From Paenibacillus senegalimassiliensis (GTDB lineage Bacteria; Bacillota; Bacilli; Paenibacillales; Paenibacillaceae), in NCBI RefSeq assembly GCF_001486585.1, contig NZ_LN909042.1, positions 248,001-312,000 of the forward strand: 64,000 bases of DNA, in the 5' to 3' direction. The translations under genes were made by a program, and so were the position numbers. Below, piece by piece: positions 53,449-61,890 of this stretch (positions are counted from its first letter, which is position 1; every line of letters starts with the position of its first letter). The notes beneath the pieces were generated by a model. It had not been told where the DNA came from and ran no database searches. It was given only the letters and a program-made list of their open reading frames with translations.

Positions 53449-54318
53449 ATGTGCAGGATGATAAAATACATGGATTATATGATCAGCTCTCAGCCTATTC
53501 GCCTATTTAATCCGGTGGTGGACGCCAGCAAGCGGAGAATCCCTTCGCTGGCACTGGTCAACGCGGGTCATTTGCCCGGGAGAACCTTAAGGCGTGAGAA
53601 CGCCCGCTTCCGTTATTGGGCCTTTGTCATGATTGCCGGCGGGAGTGGCGATTACCGGGCGGGCGATGGCGAGAAGCAAGAAGTCACGTCGGGTTCCTGG
53701 TTCTGCCTGTACCCTGGTGAGACCTTTCATTACGGCCCTCATCCGGGAGGTACCTGGGATGAATATTATTTCACCGTAGAGGGGGAGCGAATTCAGGAGT
53801 GGCTGAATAGCTGGCTACAGCAGCCATCCTTGGTCAAGAAGGCTGAGGTGGATGATGCCGTTGTCAGCCGGATGGAACTGATGTTCATGCTGATTGATAG
53901 CGGAATACCCAGTAATCTGGATCGGGCTGCTCTGCTACTCGAATCCTTGCTCTATGAACTGATGTCCCAGACCGATCAGGTAGAGGCGGGAAATCGGGGA
54001 CGCTTTGCCCTCAAGGTCATTGAAGATATTTCCGATTCCATCTTCACCAATCCGCCGCCGCAAGAGATAGCAGCCCGACATCATATTTCCGTCTCCACGC
54101 TGCGGCGAATAGTCCATGAATATTCCGGTTATCCGCTGAATGAGTTTTTGCATCGCCTCAAGGCGGCTGAAGCCAAGCGCATCCTGCTCAATACGGAGCT
54201 GAGTGTTAAGGAGATTGGAGAAACGCTGGGGTATACGGACACGTTTTATTTCTCGCGTGTATTCAAGCGAATTACCGGCGTTTCCCCACGGAATTACCGC
54301 AACCGCGGCGAACAGTAG
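53449..54318 (+). CDS. AraC-family transcriptional regulator
   Basis: This 289-residue regulator has a cupin-like N-terminal sensing domain (about 50-130, GSWFCLYPGETFHYGPHPGG split here to its key part LYPGETFHY) and a C-terminal AraC double helix-turn-helix (about 190-289, IAARHHISVSTLRRIVH, SPRNYRN end). It is divergent from the oxidoreductase/isomerase genes and probably controls them in response to their substrate. The start is ATG 53449 or 53458; AAGGGAG fits the second slightly better. The spacing between the divergent genes is short, so a shared operator is likely. Confidence 0.9.
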   Translation: MCRMIKYMDYMISSQPIRLFNPVVDASKRRIPSLALVNAGHLPGRTLRRENARFRYWAFVMIAGGSGDYRAGDGEKQEVTSGSWFCLYPGETFHYGPHPGGTWDEYYFTVEGERIQEWLNSWLQQPSLVKKAEVDDAVVSRMELMFMLIDSGIPSNLDRAALLLESLLYELMSQTDQVEAGNRGRFALKVIEDISDSIFTNPPPQEIAARHHISVSTLRRIVHEYSGYPLNEFLHRLKAAEAKRILLNTELSVKEIGETLGYTDTFYFSRVFKRITGVSPRNYRNRGEQ

Positions 54319-54401
54319 GTGCCTCGTATTCAAAAGATGACTTATGAAACGATCTCCTTATGATAGAATAAAGGAAAATGGTAGTGAGGGTGGTTGACCT
54401 G

Positions 54402-55373
54402 ATGGAACTTCGTGATGCAGTAGAAGCAATAGGACGAATTCGCCGCAATATCGGCGAGGTGGTAGTAGGCAAGAGTGAGGTGGTGGATTTGCTGCTGGCC
54501 GCGTTGCTCGGGGATGGACATGTTCTGCTGGAGGACGTGCCTGGCACCGGCAAGACATTGCTGGCGAAAGCGCTTGCGAAGTCGCTTGGCGGCGAGTTCA
54601 AGCGCATTCAGTTCACGCCAGACTTGCTTCCTTCGGACCTCAGCGGGATACATTTCTACAATCAGAAGCTGGGAGAGTTCGAATTCCGTCCGGGCCCGCT
54701 GTTCACGAATGTCCTGCTTGCGGATGAGATAAATCGCGCAACTCCGCGAACCCAATCCAGCTTGCTGGAATGTATGGAGGAACGTCAGGTAACAATTGAC
54801 GGAGACACTCATGTCCTAGGAGCACCGTTCCTGGTCATGGCTACGCAAAATCCCATTGATCAGCAGGGCACCTTCCCTTTGCCTGAGGCACAGTTAGACC
54901 GGTTCCTCATGCGCATATCAATGGGGTATCCTACGGCTGATGAGGGGGTGGCCATTTTGCAACGCTTCCGGGAGCAGCAGCCGCTGCAAGGATTGCAGGC
55001 GGTAGCATCGGCAGAAGAAGTGGCGGCGGCTCAGGCCTTTACCCGCTCCCTGCGAGTGCAGGACGACTTGCTTGCCTACATCGTTGCGATTACGGAGGCG
55101 ACGCGTAAGCATTCCGAAGTGAAGCTGGGAGCCAGCCCCCGGGCCAGTATGGCGCTATTGCGCGCGTCTCAGGGATATGCGCTGGTCCAGGGACGAGATT
55201 ACGTGACGCCAGATGATGTCAAGGCGGTGGCGGAGCCTGTACTGGCCCATCGGTTGTTGATGCGGCACGGGCTTGCGCCTGCGAGCAATCCGGCGGGGGA
55301 AGCGGTACGTCAGGTACTGGCAGCAACGGCGGTTCCGGCCGAGACGCTGGTTCCGGTGAAGGGGAGCAGGTGA
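54402..55373 (+). CDS. MoxR-family AAA ATPase
   Basis: This 323-residue ATPase has Walker A DVPGTGKTLLAKA near residue 47, Walker B LLADEINRA near 110, the sensor region VMATQNPIDQQGTFPLPEAQLDRF near 155 (shortened to ATQNPIDQ) and a C-terminal lid. MoxR ATPases act as chaperones that mature partner proteins, often encoded beside DUF58 and VWA proteins. ATG 54402 follows GAGGGTGG by eight bases; an in-frame ATG at 54378 has its AAGGA too close. It is eight bases upstream of the DUF58 gene. Confidence 0.93.
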   Translation: MELRDAVEAIGRIRRNIGEVVVGKSEVVDLLLAALLGDGHVLLEDVPGTGKTLLAKALAKSLGGEFKRIQFTPDLLPSDLSGIHFYNQKLGEFEFRPGPLFTNVLLADEINRATPRTQSSLLECMEERQVTIDGDTHVLGAPFLVMATQNPIDQQGTFPLPEAQLDRFLMRISMGYPTADEGVAILQRFREQQPLQGLQAVASAEEVAAAQAFTRSLRVQDDLLAYIVAITEATRKHSEVKLGASPRASMALLRASQGYALVQGRDYVTPDDVKAVAEPVLAHRLLMRHGLAPASNPAGEAVRQVLAATAVPAETLVPVKGSR

Positions 55374-55381
55374 ACTGATTC

Positions 55382-56482
55382 ATGCAGCTTACGTGGCTTA
55401 TCGTAAGTGTGGCTGTGATCTTCGGCATAGTTGTGCTCTTGTATCAATCCAGAGCATTGAAGGGGATACGTTACGATCGTTTCTTTAGCGAGAAGACCGT
55501 CTTCGAAGGGGATACGGTGGAGATGGTTGAGGTCATCGCCAATGCCAAGCTTTTGCCTCTGTCGTGGCTGCGGCTGGAATCGAGCATGCCTGTGGCTCTG
55601 GCCTTTGGTCAGCAGAGCAATTTGACCATCCATGCCGGAGATATCTATCAGAATCACAGCAGCTTGTTTTACCTCCGCTCCTATCGGCAAATTACCCGTC
55701 GACATGAAATCGTCTGCTCTCGCAGGGGATACTACCTGCTGGACTCGGCTACGATGACGACGGGAGACCCGATGGGCTTTAACAGGCAATATAAGCAGTT
55801 CCCTCTGAATCTGGAACTGCTGGTCTATCCGCAAATACTGTCGTTGCCGGAGTTACCCTTACCCAATCATAGCTGGCTTGGTGAATTGCCTGTACGGCGA
55901 TGGATCGGGGAAGACCCCTTTCTCATCTCGGGGATTCGTCAATATCGCCCAGGCGATTCGCTGGGTAATATTAATTGGAAGGCGACGGCCCGCACTGGAG
56001 AATTGCAGGTGCATCACCATGATTACACCGCCGACCATCGGCTCATGATCTGCCTGAATCTCGAAGTGAGCGACTCCATGTGGAGAACGGTTACCGATCC
56101 GGAGCGCATTGAGCTTGGGCTGCGTTATGCGGCCACGGTTGCCGAATACGCCCATCGTAATGGCTTGTCCGCGGGCTTCCTAAGTAATGCGCGTCTGGCA
56201 GACGGACCACGTGAGCCGGTGCGTATCGCTCCCGCAGTCTCTTCCGATCAGCTTACTCTGCTGCTGGAAGCGATGGCCAGACTCGTTCTGGACATGACGG
56301 CTTCGATGATTCGTACACTGGAGATGGAACTGGCTATGGGCGTGACAGACATGGACTATCTAATCATCTCCTGCCACCAGGGCGGGAAGCTGCGCGAGCT
56401 TGCCGAGCAATTGCGCTTGAACGGCAACGGGGTGGAATGGATGGAAATCCCCGGCTCCGAGCAGGTGCTGCGACAAGCCTAA
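55382..56482 (+). CDS. DUF58 domain protein
   Basis: This 366-residue protein has an N-terminal membrane helix (3-20) and a DUF58 domain with the hallmark GIRQYRPGDSLGNINWKATA near residue 185 (20 residues at most shown), preceded by a beta-rich region; the C-terminal part resembles a VWA fold. In relatives the MoxR-DUF58 pair is often followed by a transglutaminase-like membrane protein. None is present here: the next gene is convergent. A cell-surface assembly role is assumed from the family. Confidence 0.9.
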   Translation: MQLTWLIVSVAVIFGIVVLLYQSRALKGIRYDRFFSEKTVFEGDTVEMVEVIANAKLLPLSWLRLESSMPVALAFGQQSNLTIHAGDIYQNHSSLFYLRSYRQITRRHEIVCSRRGYYLLDSATMTTGDPMGFNRQYKQFPLNLELLVYPQILSLPELPLPNHSWLGELPVRRWIGEDPFLISGIRQYRPGDSLGNINWKATARTGELQVHHHDYTADHRLMICLNLEVSDSMWRTVTDPERIELGLRYAATVAEYAHRNGLSAGFLSNARLADGPREPVRIAPAVSSDQLTLLLEAMARLVLDMTASMIRTLEMELAMGVTDMDYLIISCHQGGKLRELAEQLRLNGNGVEWMEIPGSEQVLRQA

Positions 56483-56502
56483 GCCTTCCGGTGGCGGAAT
56501 AT

Positions 56503-57462
56503 TTATTTTGCACCGGGAGCAGGGGCTTTGCGGCGAGCAAACTGGAGCCAATCTCTTCCGGCTCGCAGAATTTCCTTGTAGCCCGGGGGCCGGACCAGAT
56601 AATAAGGGGTTACGATTGCCCCCCAATTCGTCTTGGATTGAGCGACGGAGGGAATGTTGGCCCCGGCGAAGTCGAATTCGGCAAAACCGCAGGCGGACAG
56701 ATTCTGTAGGGCAAAGCTTTGCGATTGCTGAACCACCCCCTGGTTCAGATGCTCCGTCTTGCTGGCGGCGATCCAGCCGAAGGCATGCTGGCCGTCTAGC
56801 GAAACGATAACGCTGGCGCTTGCCGGTTCCCCCGAAGGTGCGTAGCAGACATAGGCCTGAAAGGCCTGATTCCCCAGCAAATCCTGGACGCGCTTAAGGT
56901 CTTGCAGGCTGAGCTGATGGCTGAAGCCTTGGCGTAGCTCGGTTCCTTGCAAGCATTGGTGCACCTCAGCCATGTCCTCGGTAACGGCAGTTCGATAGCC
57001 GGCAGCCTGGGCTTTTTTGACTTTGGCCCGAATCTCCGTACTGGTCTGGCTTAGGTCGAAGGGCAACTTGGTAATGTATGTATATTTAACCTCGGCTTTA
57101 AATCCGCTCCACAGAAATGGCCGAATATCGGTAATCTCCGGGGGAAATACAAAGCTGGCTCCCCGTTGCCCTGCCAGCATGTCCGGGATCATGGCTCCCG
57201 CCACCTCATGCCATTGCCGATCCAGCTTGAACCGCTTGTCCGTTGGAGTGGAGTGGAAGGCAAAGGGATGATAAGGGTTCAGCGGCGGGAGATAGAGCCG
57301 TCCCTTTTTATCGTAAAACAGCATTCCCCTTCCGCTAGCCGTCGAGTTCGGGGCACTCCACTCGGTGACCTCTGCACGGCATCCCCATTTTCCGGCATGA
57401 AATTCAGCCCATTTTCCCCACAGTTCCCATGTATTCATCGTTATCCAATTAGCTCCTTCCAT
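56503..57462 (-). CDS. FemAB-like GNAT acyltransferase
   Basis: This protein of 311-319 residues has a tandem GNAT architecture of the FemAB/BioF2-like kind: an N-terminal half with LFYDKKGRLYLPPLNPYHPF and a C-terminal half with VCYAPSGEPASASVIVSLDGQ (shortened here) near 225 and the HAFGWIAASK segment near 245, with NQGVVQQSQSFALQ as a probable binding helix. Such proteins transfer acyl or aminoacyl groups in peptidoglycan or polysaccharide assembly. The start is unsettled: ATG 57462 has no ribosome site, and ATG 57438 is also weak. It is convergent with DUF58 and lies beside envelope-polysaccharide genes. Confidence 0.75.
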   Translation of the reverse strand: MEGANWITMNTWELWGKWAEFHAGKWGCRAEVTEWSAPNSTASGRGMLFYDKKGRLYLPPLNPYHPFAFHSTPTDKRFKLDRQWHEVAGAMIPDMLAGQRGASFVFPPEITDIRPFLWSGFKAEVKYTYITKLPFDLSQTSTEIRAKVKKAQAAGYRTAVTEDMAEVHQCLQGTELRQGFSHQLSLQDLKRVQDLLGNQAFQAYVCYAPSGEPASASVIVSLDGQHAFGWIAASKTEHLNQGVVQQSQSFALQNLSACGFAEFDFAGANIPSVAQSKTNWGAIVTPYYLVRPPGYKEILRAGRDWLQFARRKAPAPGAK

Positions 57463-57621
57463 CGAGGCGTTACTGCCAATCTATGATCTTGTCCTCCTAA
57501 ATATGTGTGCAGCGGCAACTGGCTAAATGGTATAGATGCCGCTTCCTCTGCTGGGACTTGCTCATTTACTGTAAGGAGAGAACAAGAAGTCTCTCTTATT
57601 TATAATGAAGGAGGGATGAAG

Positions 57622-58896
57622 ATGATTGATGTAACGAAGCTGGGCGCGCGCGGTAACGGGACGGCCGATGATACGGCGGCAATCCAGAAGGCCTTGAATC
57701 AGGCAGCGCAAAGCGGAGACACGGTTTATTTTCCCGCCGGGGTGTACCGCGTAAATCCTGCCAAGACACTCAGCGTTGGCGGCCGTACCCAGATTAAGGG
57801 GAGTGGACGTGCCTCGATAATCCGTGCGGCAGACGTGGGGTTTGGCTGGGAATTGATACGGGTGAACGGAAGTGATGTTTCCCTGAACGATATCGTTCTT
57901 GACGGCGGACGGCGGGTTAATCGTGTATTGACGTTGGGTAGTGGCATCGCCCGCGTGTCGGTTAATGGGCTGGTTGTACAGGGGGCGAGTCATAGCACGG
58001 ACAGCAAAAGCGCCTATTATGGAGGTGTCGTCTCCGGCATTATCGTGCTGGGCGACAGTGAAGCCATTAACATCGTGAATACGGAGGTCCATGACATTGT
58101 AGCTCAAAACCTTTCTCCTGCCGGGTTGGTTGCACGGGGAATATATCTCACCACCACCTGGGCAAGTAGAGAGCTGGCTCCAAGAAGAGTTACAATATCC
58201 AATTGTTATATCCATCATATCGGACCGGCTAACGATGGTGATGGCCTCTATTATGAGGACCCTGCCATGGAAGAGAACCGTGCGGTTAAACTGGACAGTG
58301 TCATCGCGGACAACCGGTTTGATTACTGTGCCAAGCGTGCGATCAAGGTTTTTGCCAGAGGCCTGGTGGTCCGGGGGAATACGATTAACAATCCTTATCT
58401 GAATAACAATTATTATAGTGGGGCGCAGCGAGGACAGCAGGCTCCGGATATGTATTCTGCCATCAGTATTTATGGTGGGGACAGTATCGTGGAGGGGAAC
58501 CGGATTACAGGAAGTGGCAGCTTCTATGCAGCGATTGAAGTAGGGGCTGGAGCGACGCTGGACCATATTACGATTCAGGACAATACGATTGCGATGGGAG
58601 CAAAAAGTACCACAAAGGGCACGACCGCGATTCGGCTCGGGAGTATCCACGATTTTCAGATTGCCGGGAATACGATTCAGGGTGGAGAGCGAGGTGTGTG
58701 GACCTGGCAAAGTGCGGAGGACGGTCGAATTGAGAGGAATGTCATCCGCGTTCCCAAGGGGGTTGGAATTGACTTGACCACCTATCTGCGAGGGCATGTG
58801 CAACGCGATATTCTTTGCAAGGACAATGACATCAAGACGGCAGCCTCCAAAATCAAGACTTCGTCCTCTACCAACGTAAATGTGAAGCTACAATAG
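57622..58896 (+). CDS. Right-handed beta-helix protein (pectate lyase 3/GH28-like), no signal peptide
   Basis: This 424-residue protein starts MIDVTKLGARGNGTADDTAA, the typical opening of Pectate_lyase_3/GH28-related beta-helix proteins, and continues with many short beta-helix turns (parallel beta-helix repeats with Ile/Val/Asn, for example IVEGNRITGSG, DNTIAMGAKS). No signal peptide precedes it. ATG 57622 is chosen because AAGGAGG lies seven bases upstream; ATG 57616 is too close. The enzyme family would cleave or modify a polysaccharide, but the substrate is unclear and a cytoplasmic location is odd. It ends in a strong terminator. Confidence 0.8.
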   Translation: MIDVTKLGARGNGTADDTAAIQKALNQAAQSGDTVYFPAGVYRVNPAKTLSVGGRTQIKGSGRASIIRAADVGFGWELIRVNGSDVSLNDIVLDGGRRVNRVLTLGSGIARVSVNGLVVQGASHSTDSKSAYYGGVVSGIIVLGDSEAINIVNTEVHDIVAQNLSPAGLVARGIYLTTTWASRELAPRRVTISNCYIHHIGPANDGDGLYYEDPAMEENRAVKLDSVIADNRFDYCAKRAIKVFARGLVVRGNTINNPYLNNNYYSGAQRGQQAPDMYSAISIYGGDSIVEGNRITGSGSFYAAIEVGAGATLDHITIQDNTIAMGAKSTTKGTTAIRLGSIHDFQIAGNTIQGGERGVWTWQSAEDGRIERNVIRVPKGVGIDLTTYLRGHVQRDILCKDNDIKTAASKIKTSSSTNVNVKLQ

Positions 58897-58950
58897 AAGA
58901 CGCCATTTAACTTTAACGGGAAATCCTCCAATTCAATATTTATTCAGCAG

Positions 58951-59000
58951 TGCGGTGAAAGAGCGGTCTAATGATCGTTGTTTCACCGCATTTCTTTTTT
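58951..59000 (+). terminator. Rho-independent terminator of the beta-helix gene
   Basis: TGCGGTGAAA (58951-58960) pairs with TTTCACCGCA (58981-58990) and TTTCTTTTTT follows. Confidence 0.88.
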
Positions 59001-59128
59001 GGATTGGGCTGAAAATCTGGTGAAAAGTCGCCGTAATTCGGTCTAAAACGGACAGGCTGCGAATATAAACACAATATAGCAAATGTTGTGATAGACGATA
59101 GAACCAATCAACGGGAAGGGAACATGAT

Positions 59129-60124
59129 ATGCCGGAAATGAAAGGAACCCTTGTCATTTCGCTGGATTTTGAATTGTATTGGGGGCTTCGCGATCTGTAC
59201 AGCATGGACGAATATCAAGCCAAGTGGTTGCGAGAAAGGGAGACGATTCCTCACATACTAGATTTGTTTCGGCAGGCCGGAGTTCATGCGACTTGGGCTA
59301 CAGTAGGGCTGTTGTTCTTCGAGCACCATGCAGAGCTGTTAGCTGGGCTACCGGCTCTTCGCCCGACTTATAAGGACTGCCGTTTATCACCCTATGAGGA
59401 TCTGGATGAGAGATTCACGGGATTAGGAGAGCAGGAAGCCCCGCACAGCTATGCCCCTTCGCTGATCAAGCAAATCTGTGCTACACCGGGGCAAGCCGTA
59501 GGTTCGCATACCTTCTCTCATTACTACTGCCGGGAGCCGGGACAGACCAAGGAGCAATTCTATAGTGATTTGCAGGCGGCCCAGCAAGTGGCTGGGCAAC
59601 GGGGAATCGCGCTCCGTAGTCTGGTGCTGCCGCGCAACCAATGGCAAAGCAGTTACATGGATGGACTGGGAGAGCTTGGCTTCCTCAGCTATCGCGGCAA
59701 CCCCGATCACCCATTGTACAAGCAGGGCTATTCGACGAGCGACTCGCCCTGGCGTAGAGTCCTTCGTCTAGCAGACAGCTATTGCAACCTGACGGGGCAT
59801 CATACCTATGATTTTGAAACTCTCGACTCTACCGTTCCGGTTAATTTGCCAGCCAGCTTTTTCTTCCGTACGCCACCGGGTCTGCTACGCTCGCTTGAGC
59901 CCCTGCGGCTACGGAGAATCAAGCAGAGCATGACCCATGCGGCAAGGCGAGGCGAGGTGTATCATCTCTGGCTGCATCCCTACAATGCTGTAGGTTCGGG
60001 GCTTAAGTCGTTGGAAGCATTGATGGTCCACTACTCGCGACTATCTGCTAAGTACGGAATGACCAGCTTGAACATGGAAGAACTTGCCGACCTTGTGCTG
60101 GGAGAAGCGGAGTCATACCAATGA
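59129..60124 (+). CDS. Polysaccharide deacetylase family protein
   Basis: This 331-residue protein has the NodB-like deacetylase fold. Motif 1 reads SLDFELYWG, with Asp-Phe-Glu in place of the usual Asp-Asp, a variant found in exopolysaccharide loci. Motif 2 is GSHTFSHYYC with the two metal His. HLWLHPYNAVG near the C-terminus is the likely motif-5 region. There is no signal peptide. GGGAAGGG precedes the ATG. It is 16 bases before the chain-length gene and heads the polysaccharide operon. It would deacetylate a cytoplasmic sugar or lipid-linked precursor, which is inferred. Confidence 0.85.
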   Translation: MPEMKGTLVISLDFELYWGLRDLYSMDEYQAKWLRERETIPHILDLFRQAGVHATWATVGLLFFEHHAELLAGLPALRPTYKDCRLSPYEDLDERFTGLGEQEAPHSYAPSLIKQICATPGQAVGSHTFSHYYCREPGQTKEQFYSDLQAAQQVAGQRGIALRSLVLPRNQWQSSYMDGLGELGFLSYRGNPDHPLYKQGYSTSDSPWRRVLRLADSYCNLTGHHTYDFETLDSTVPVNLPASFFFRTPPGLLRSLEPLRLRRIKQSMTHAARRGEVYHLWLHPYNAVGSGLKSLEALMVHYSRLSAKYGMTSLNMEELADLVLGEAESYQ

Positions 60125-60140
60125 ATGAGGTGAACTAGGC

Positions 60141-60821
60141 GTGGATATGGAATTTCTATGGCGGTCGGTCAGAGGCCATCCGCTAGCTTTCTGGCTTGTG
60201 GTGACGGGTTGTATTGGCCTGGCGGTATTGATCAATGAAGTGATGCCACCTTCCTATCAGGCCAACGTCAGCTTGGTTGCTAATATAGCGTCAAACCCTG
60301 AATCGAGCACATACAACGAGTTCCTGGCCAGCCAGATGCTGACCAAGACCTATGAGGATGCCATCCAAAGTCGGTCGATCGCGATGCAGGTAAGGAGTCA
60401 GGTAGGCACTAAGGATACCGTCCTGCAATTGTTGGAGAAAATCAAGGTCCGAACGGACCCCGGAACCCTGGTCATTATGCTGTCTTATACCGGCCATGAT
60501 GCCAAGGAAGCGGTGACTATTGCCAACGCCTTCGCTGAGACGTTCATAGCTAAATCGCGGGAAATCGTGACCAGCGCAAATGTGTCGATCCTGGATCGCG
60601 CCAGTCTGGAAGAGACTTCGATTCCTGTAAGTCCCCGCAAGGTGCTTAATATTGCCTTCGCTGCCTTTACCGGATTGTTTGCAGCATTAAGTGTAGCGCT
60701 GGGGCTCGAACGGCGGAAGGGACGCAAGAAGCTGCGTCGGCATTTGCCAGATCATGATCCGGAGCTTGGAGATGTATTGCTTCGTATTGAACAAAAACAT
60801 AAAGGAGGTTCAGCATCATGA
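60141..60821 (+). CDS. YveK/Wzz-type chain-length protein
   Basis: This 226-residue membrane protein has two membrane helices (about 13-33 and 172-192) flanking an extracellular Wzz-like region. The Pro-rich segment IPVSPRKVLNIAF before helix 2 is the family signature. Such proteins set polysaccharide chain length and activate a partner tyrosine kinase; no kinase gene is present next to it. The start is GTG 60141 with GAGGTGA upstream. Its stop overlaps the next gene by ATGA. Confidence 0.9.
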   Translation: MDMEFLWRSVRGHPLAFWLVVTGCIGLAVLINEVMPPSYQANVSLVANIASNPESSTYNEFLASQMLTKTYEDAIQSRSIAMQVRSQVGTKDTVLQLLEKIKVRTDPGTLVIMLSYTGHDAKEAVTIANAFAETFIAKSREIVTSANVSILDRASLEETSIPVSPRKVLNIAFAAFTGLFAALSVALGLERRKGRKKLRRHLPDHDPELGDVLLRIEQKHKGGSAS

Positions 60822-61837
60822 TTCATTTCGCTATTGTAGGCTGCGGTCATATCGCAGCCAAGCATATTGATGCTATTGAACGGACGGAGGGTGCCAGGCT
60901 TATAGCGCTATGTGATCCCGATCCGGCCAAGCTGGCGGCCTGGAGCGGAGCGGGTTCGGTCTCGTTGTATGCCGATTTCACTACGCTGCTCGTACAGGAG
61001 CCCCAGGTAGATGCCGTCTGCATCTGTGCCCCGAGCGGCCTGCATGTGCCGCTGGCGTTGGAGGCTATTCGTGCAGGCAAGCATGTGGTGCTGGAGAAGC
61101 CGGTGACGCTGGACTTGGCCGAAGCCAAGCTGCTGCGGCAAGCCTTGGATCAAAGCGGCCTGAAAGCTACCGTGGTCCATCCGAATCGATATCGCCCGGC
61201 GATCCGCGAATTGAAGGCAGCGCTGGAGCAGCAGCGATTTGGCAAGCTCAGTCATATTAATGTGACGGTGCGCTGGAATCGAAGCGACGAGTATTATAAT
61301 CAGGCCGCCTGGCGGGGAACGAGGGAGATGGACGGGGGGGTGCTGCTTAATCAGGCCATCCACGGCCTGGATTTGCTGCAATGGTTGTTTGGGCCAGTGG
61401 AAGAGGTCAAATCATTGGTAGCTACGCGTCTGAAGCCCATTGAAGCGGAGGATGTCGCTATTGCCGCATTAAGGCTGGAGAGTGGAGCGCTAGGTGTGAT
61501 TGAAGCGGCGACGACGGTGTACGGGCACAATCTGGAGGAGACGATATCGGTCTTCGGCGAGGATGGATATGCGGTCATTGGGGGCAAGACGGCCAACTGG
61601 ATCAAGCACTGGGTATGTGCCTCCATGTCCCAGGAAGAGACGGAGGCCTTGACCCGCAAGGTCGAAGCCGACCCGTTTGGCATTCCTGGGCATCAGTGCA
61701 TCATCGCTGATTTCGTACAGGCGATAGAAGATGGACGAGACCCGGAAATTACACTCGAAGACGGCATCCGGGCGGTCAAGCTGGCTTTGGACATGACCGG
61801 CGGGAGCAGTGACGAGCTGGCAGGATCGCTGGGGTGA
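60818..61837 (+). CDS. Gfo/Idh/MocA oxidoreductase, probable UDP-sugar 3-dehydrogenase
   Basis: This 339-residue NAD(P)-dependent oxidoreductase has the Rossmann motif AIVGCGHIAAKH (4-15), HVVLEKPV near 90 with the conserved Lys, and GGVLLNQAIHGLD near 170 with the His/Asp pattern. In the WbpABED pathway a Gfo/Idh enzyme (WbpB/WlbA) oxidises C3 of UDP-GlcNAc-uronate; this gene sits in that position, next to a WbpA-like dehydrogenase, a WbpD-like acetyltransferase and an aminotransferase. The assignment is by context. It overlaps the preceding gene by ATGA. Confidence 0.85.
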   Translation: MIHFAIVGCGHIAAKHIDAIERTEGARLIALCDPDPAKLAAWSGAGSVSLYADFTTLLVQEPQVDAVCICAPSGLHVPLALEAIRAGKHVVLEKPVTLDLAEAKLLRQALDQSGLKATVVHPNRYRPAIRELKAALEQQRFGKLSHINVTVRWNRSDEYYNQAAWRGTREMDGGVLLNQAIHGLDLLQWLFGPVEEVKSLVATRLKPIEAEDVAIAALRLESGALGVIEAATTVYGHNLEETISVFGEDGYAVIGGKTANWIKHWVCASMSQEETEALTRKVEADPFGIPGHQCIIADFVQAIEDGRDPEITLEDGIRAVKLALDMTGGSSDELAGSLG

Positions 61838-61851
61838 GTGACTAAAAGTGC

Positions 61852-61876
61852 TTGTTCAAAAAGTCGGGTTTTCAGG
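61852..61876. repeat. Lone end of MITE-like element A
   Basis: TGTTCAAAAAGTCG followed by GGTTTTCAGG (61853-61876) is identical over 24 bases to the reverse complement of the right end of element A copy 2. The rest of the element is missing. It sits in the 53-base gap before the UDP-sugar dehydrogenase and supplies the sequence immediately upstream of its ribosome binding site. Confidence 0.75.
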
Positions 61877-61890
61877 GGGAGAGATATAGG

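Noticed and set aside
57562..58803. 413-codon open frame on the minus strand over the beta-helix gene
   Set aside because: Antisense shadow; the plus-strand frame has family motifs and a proper ribosome binding site.
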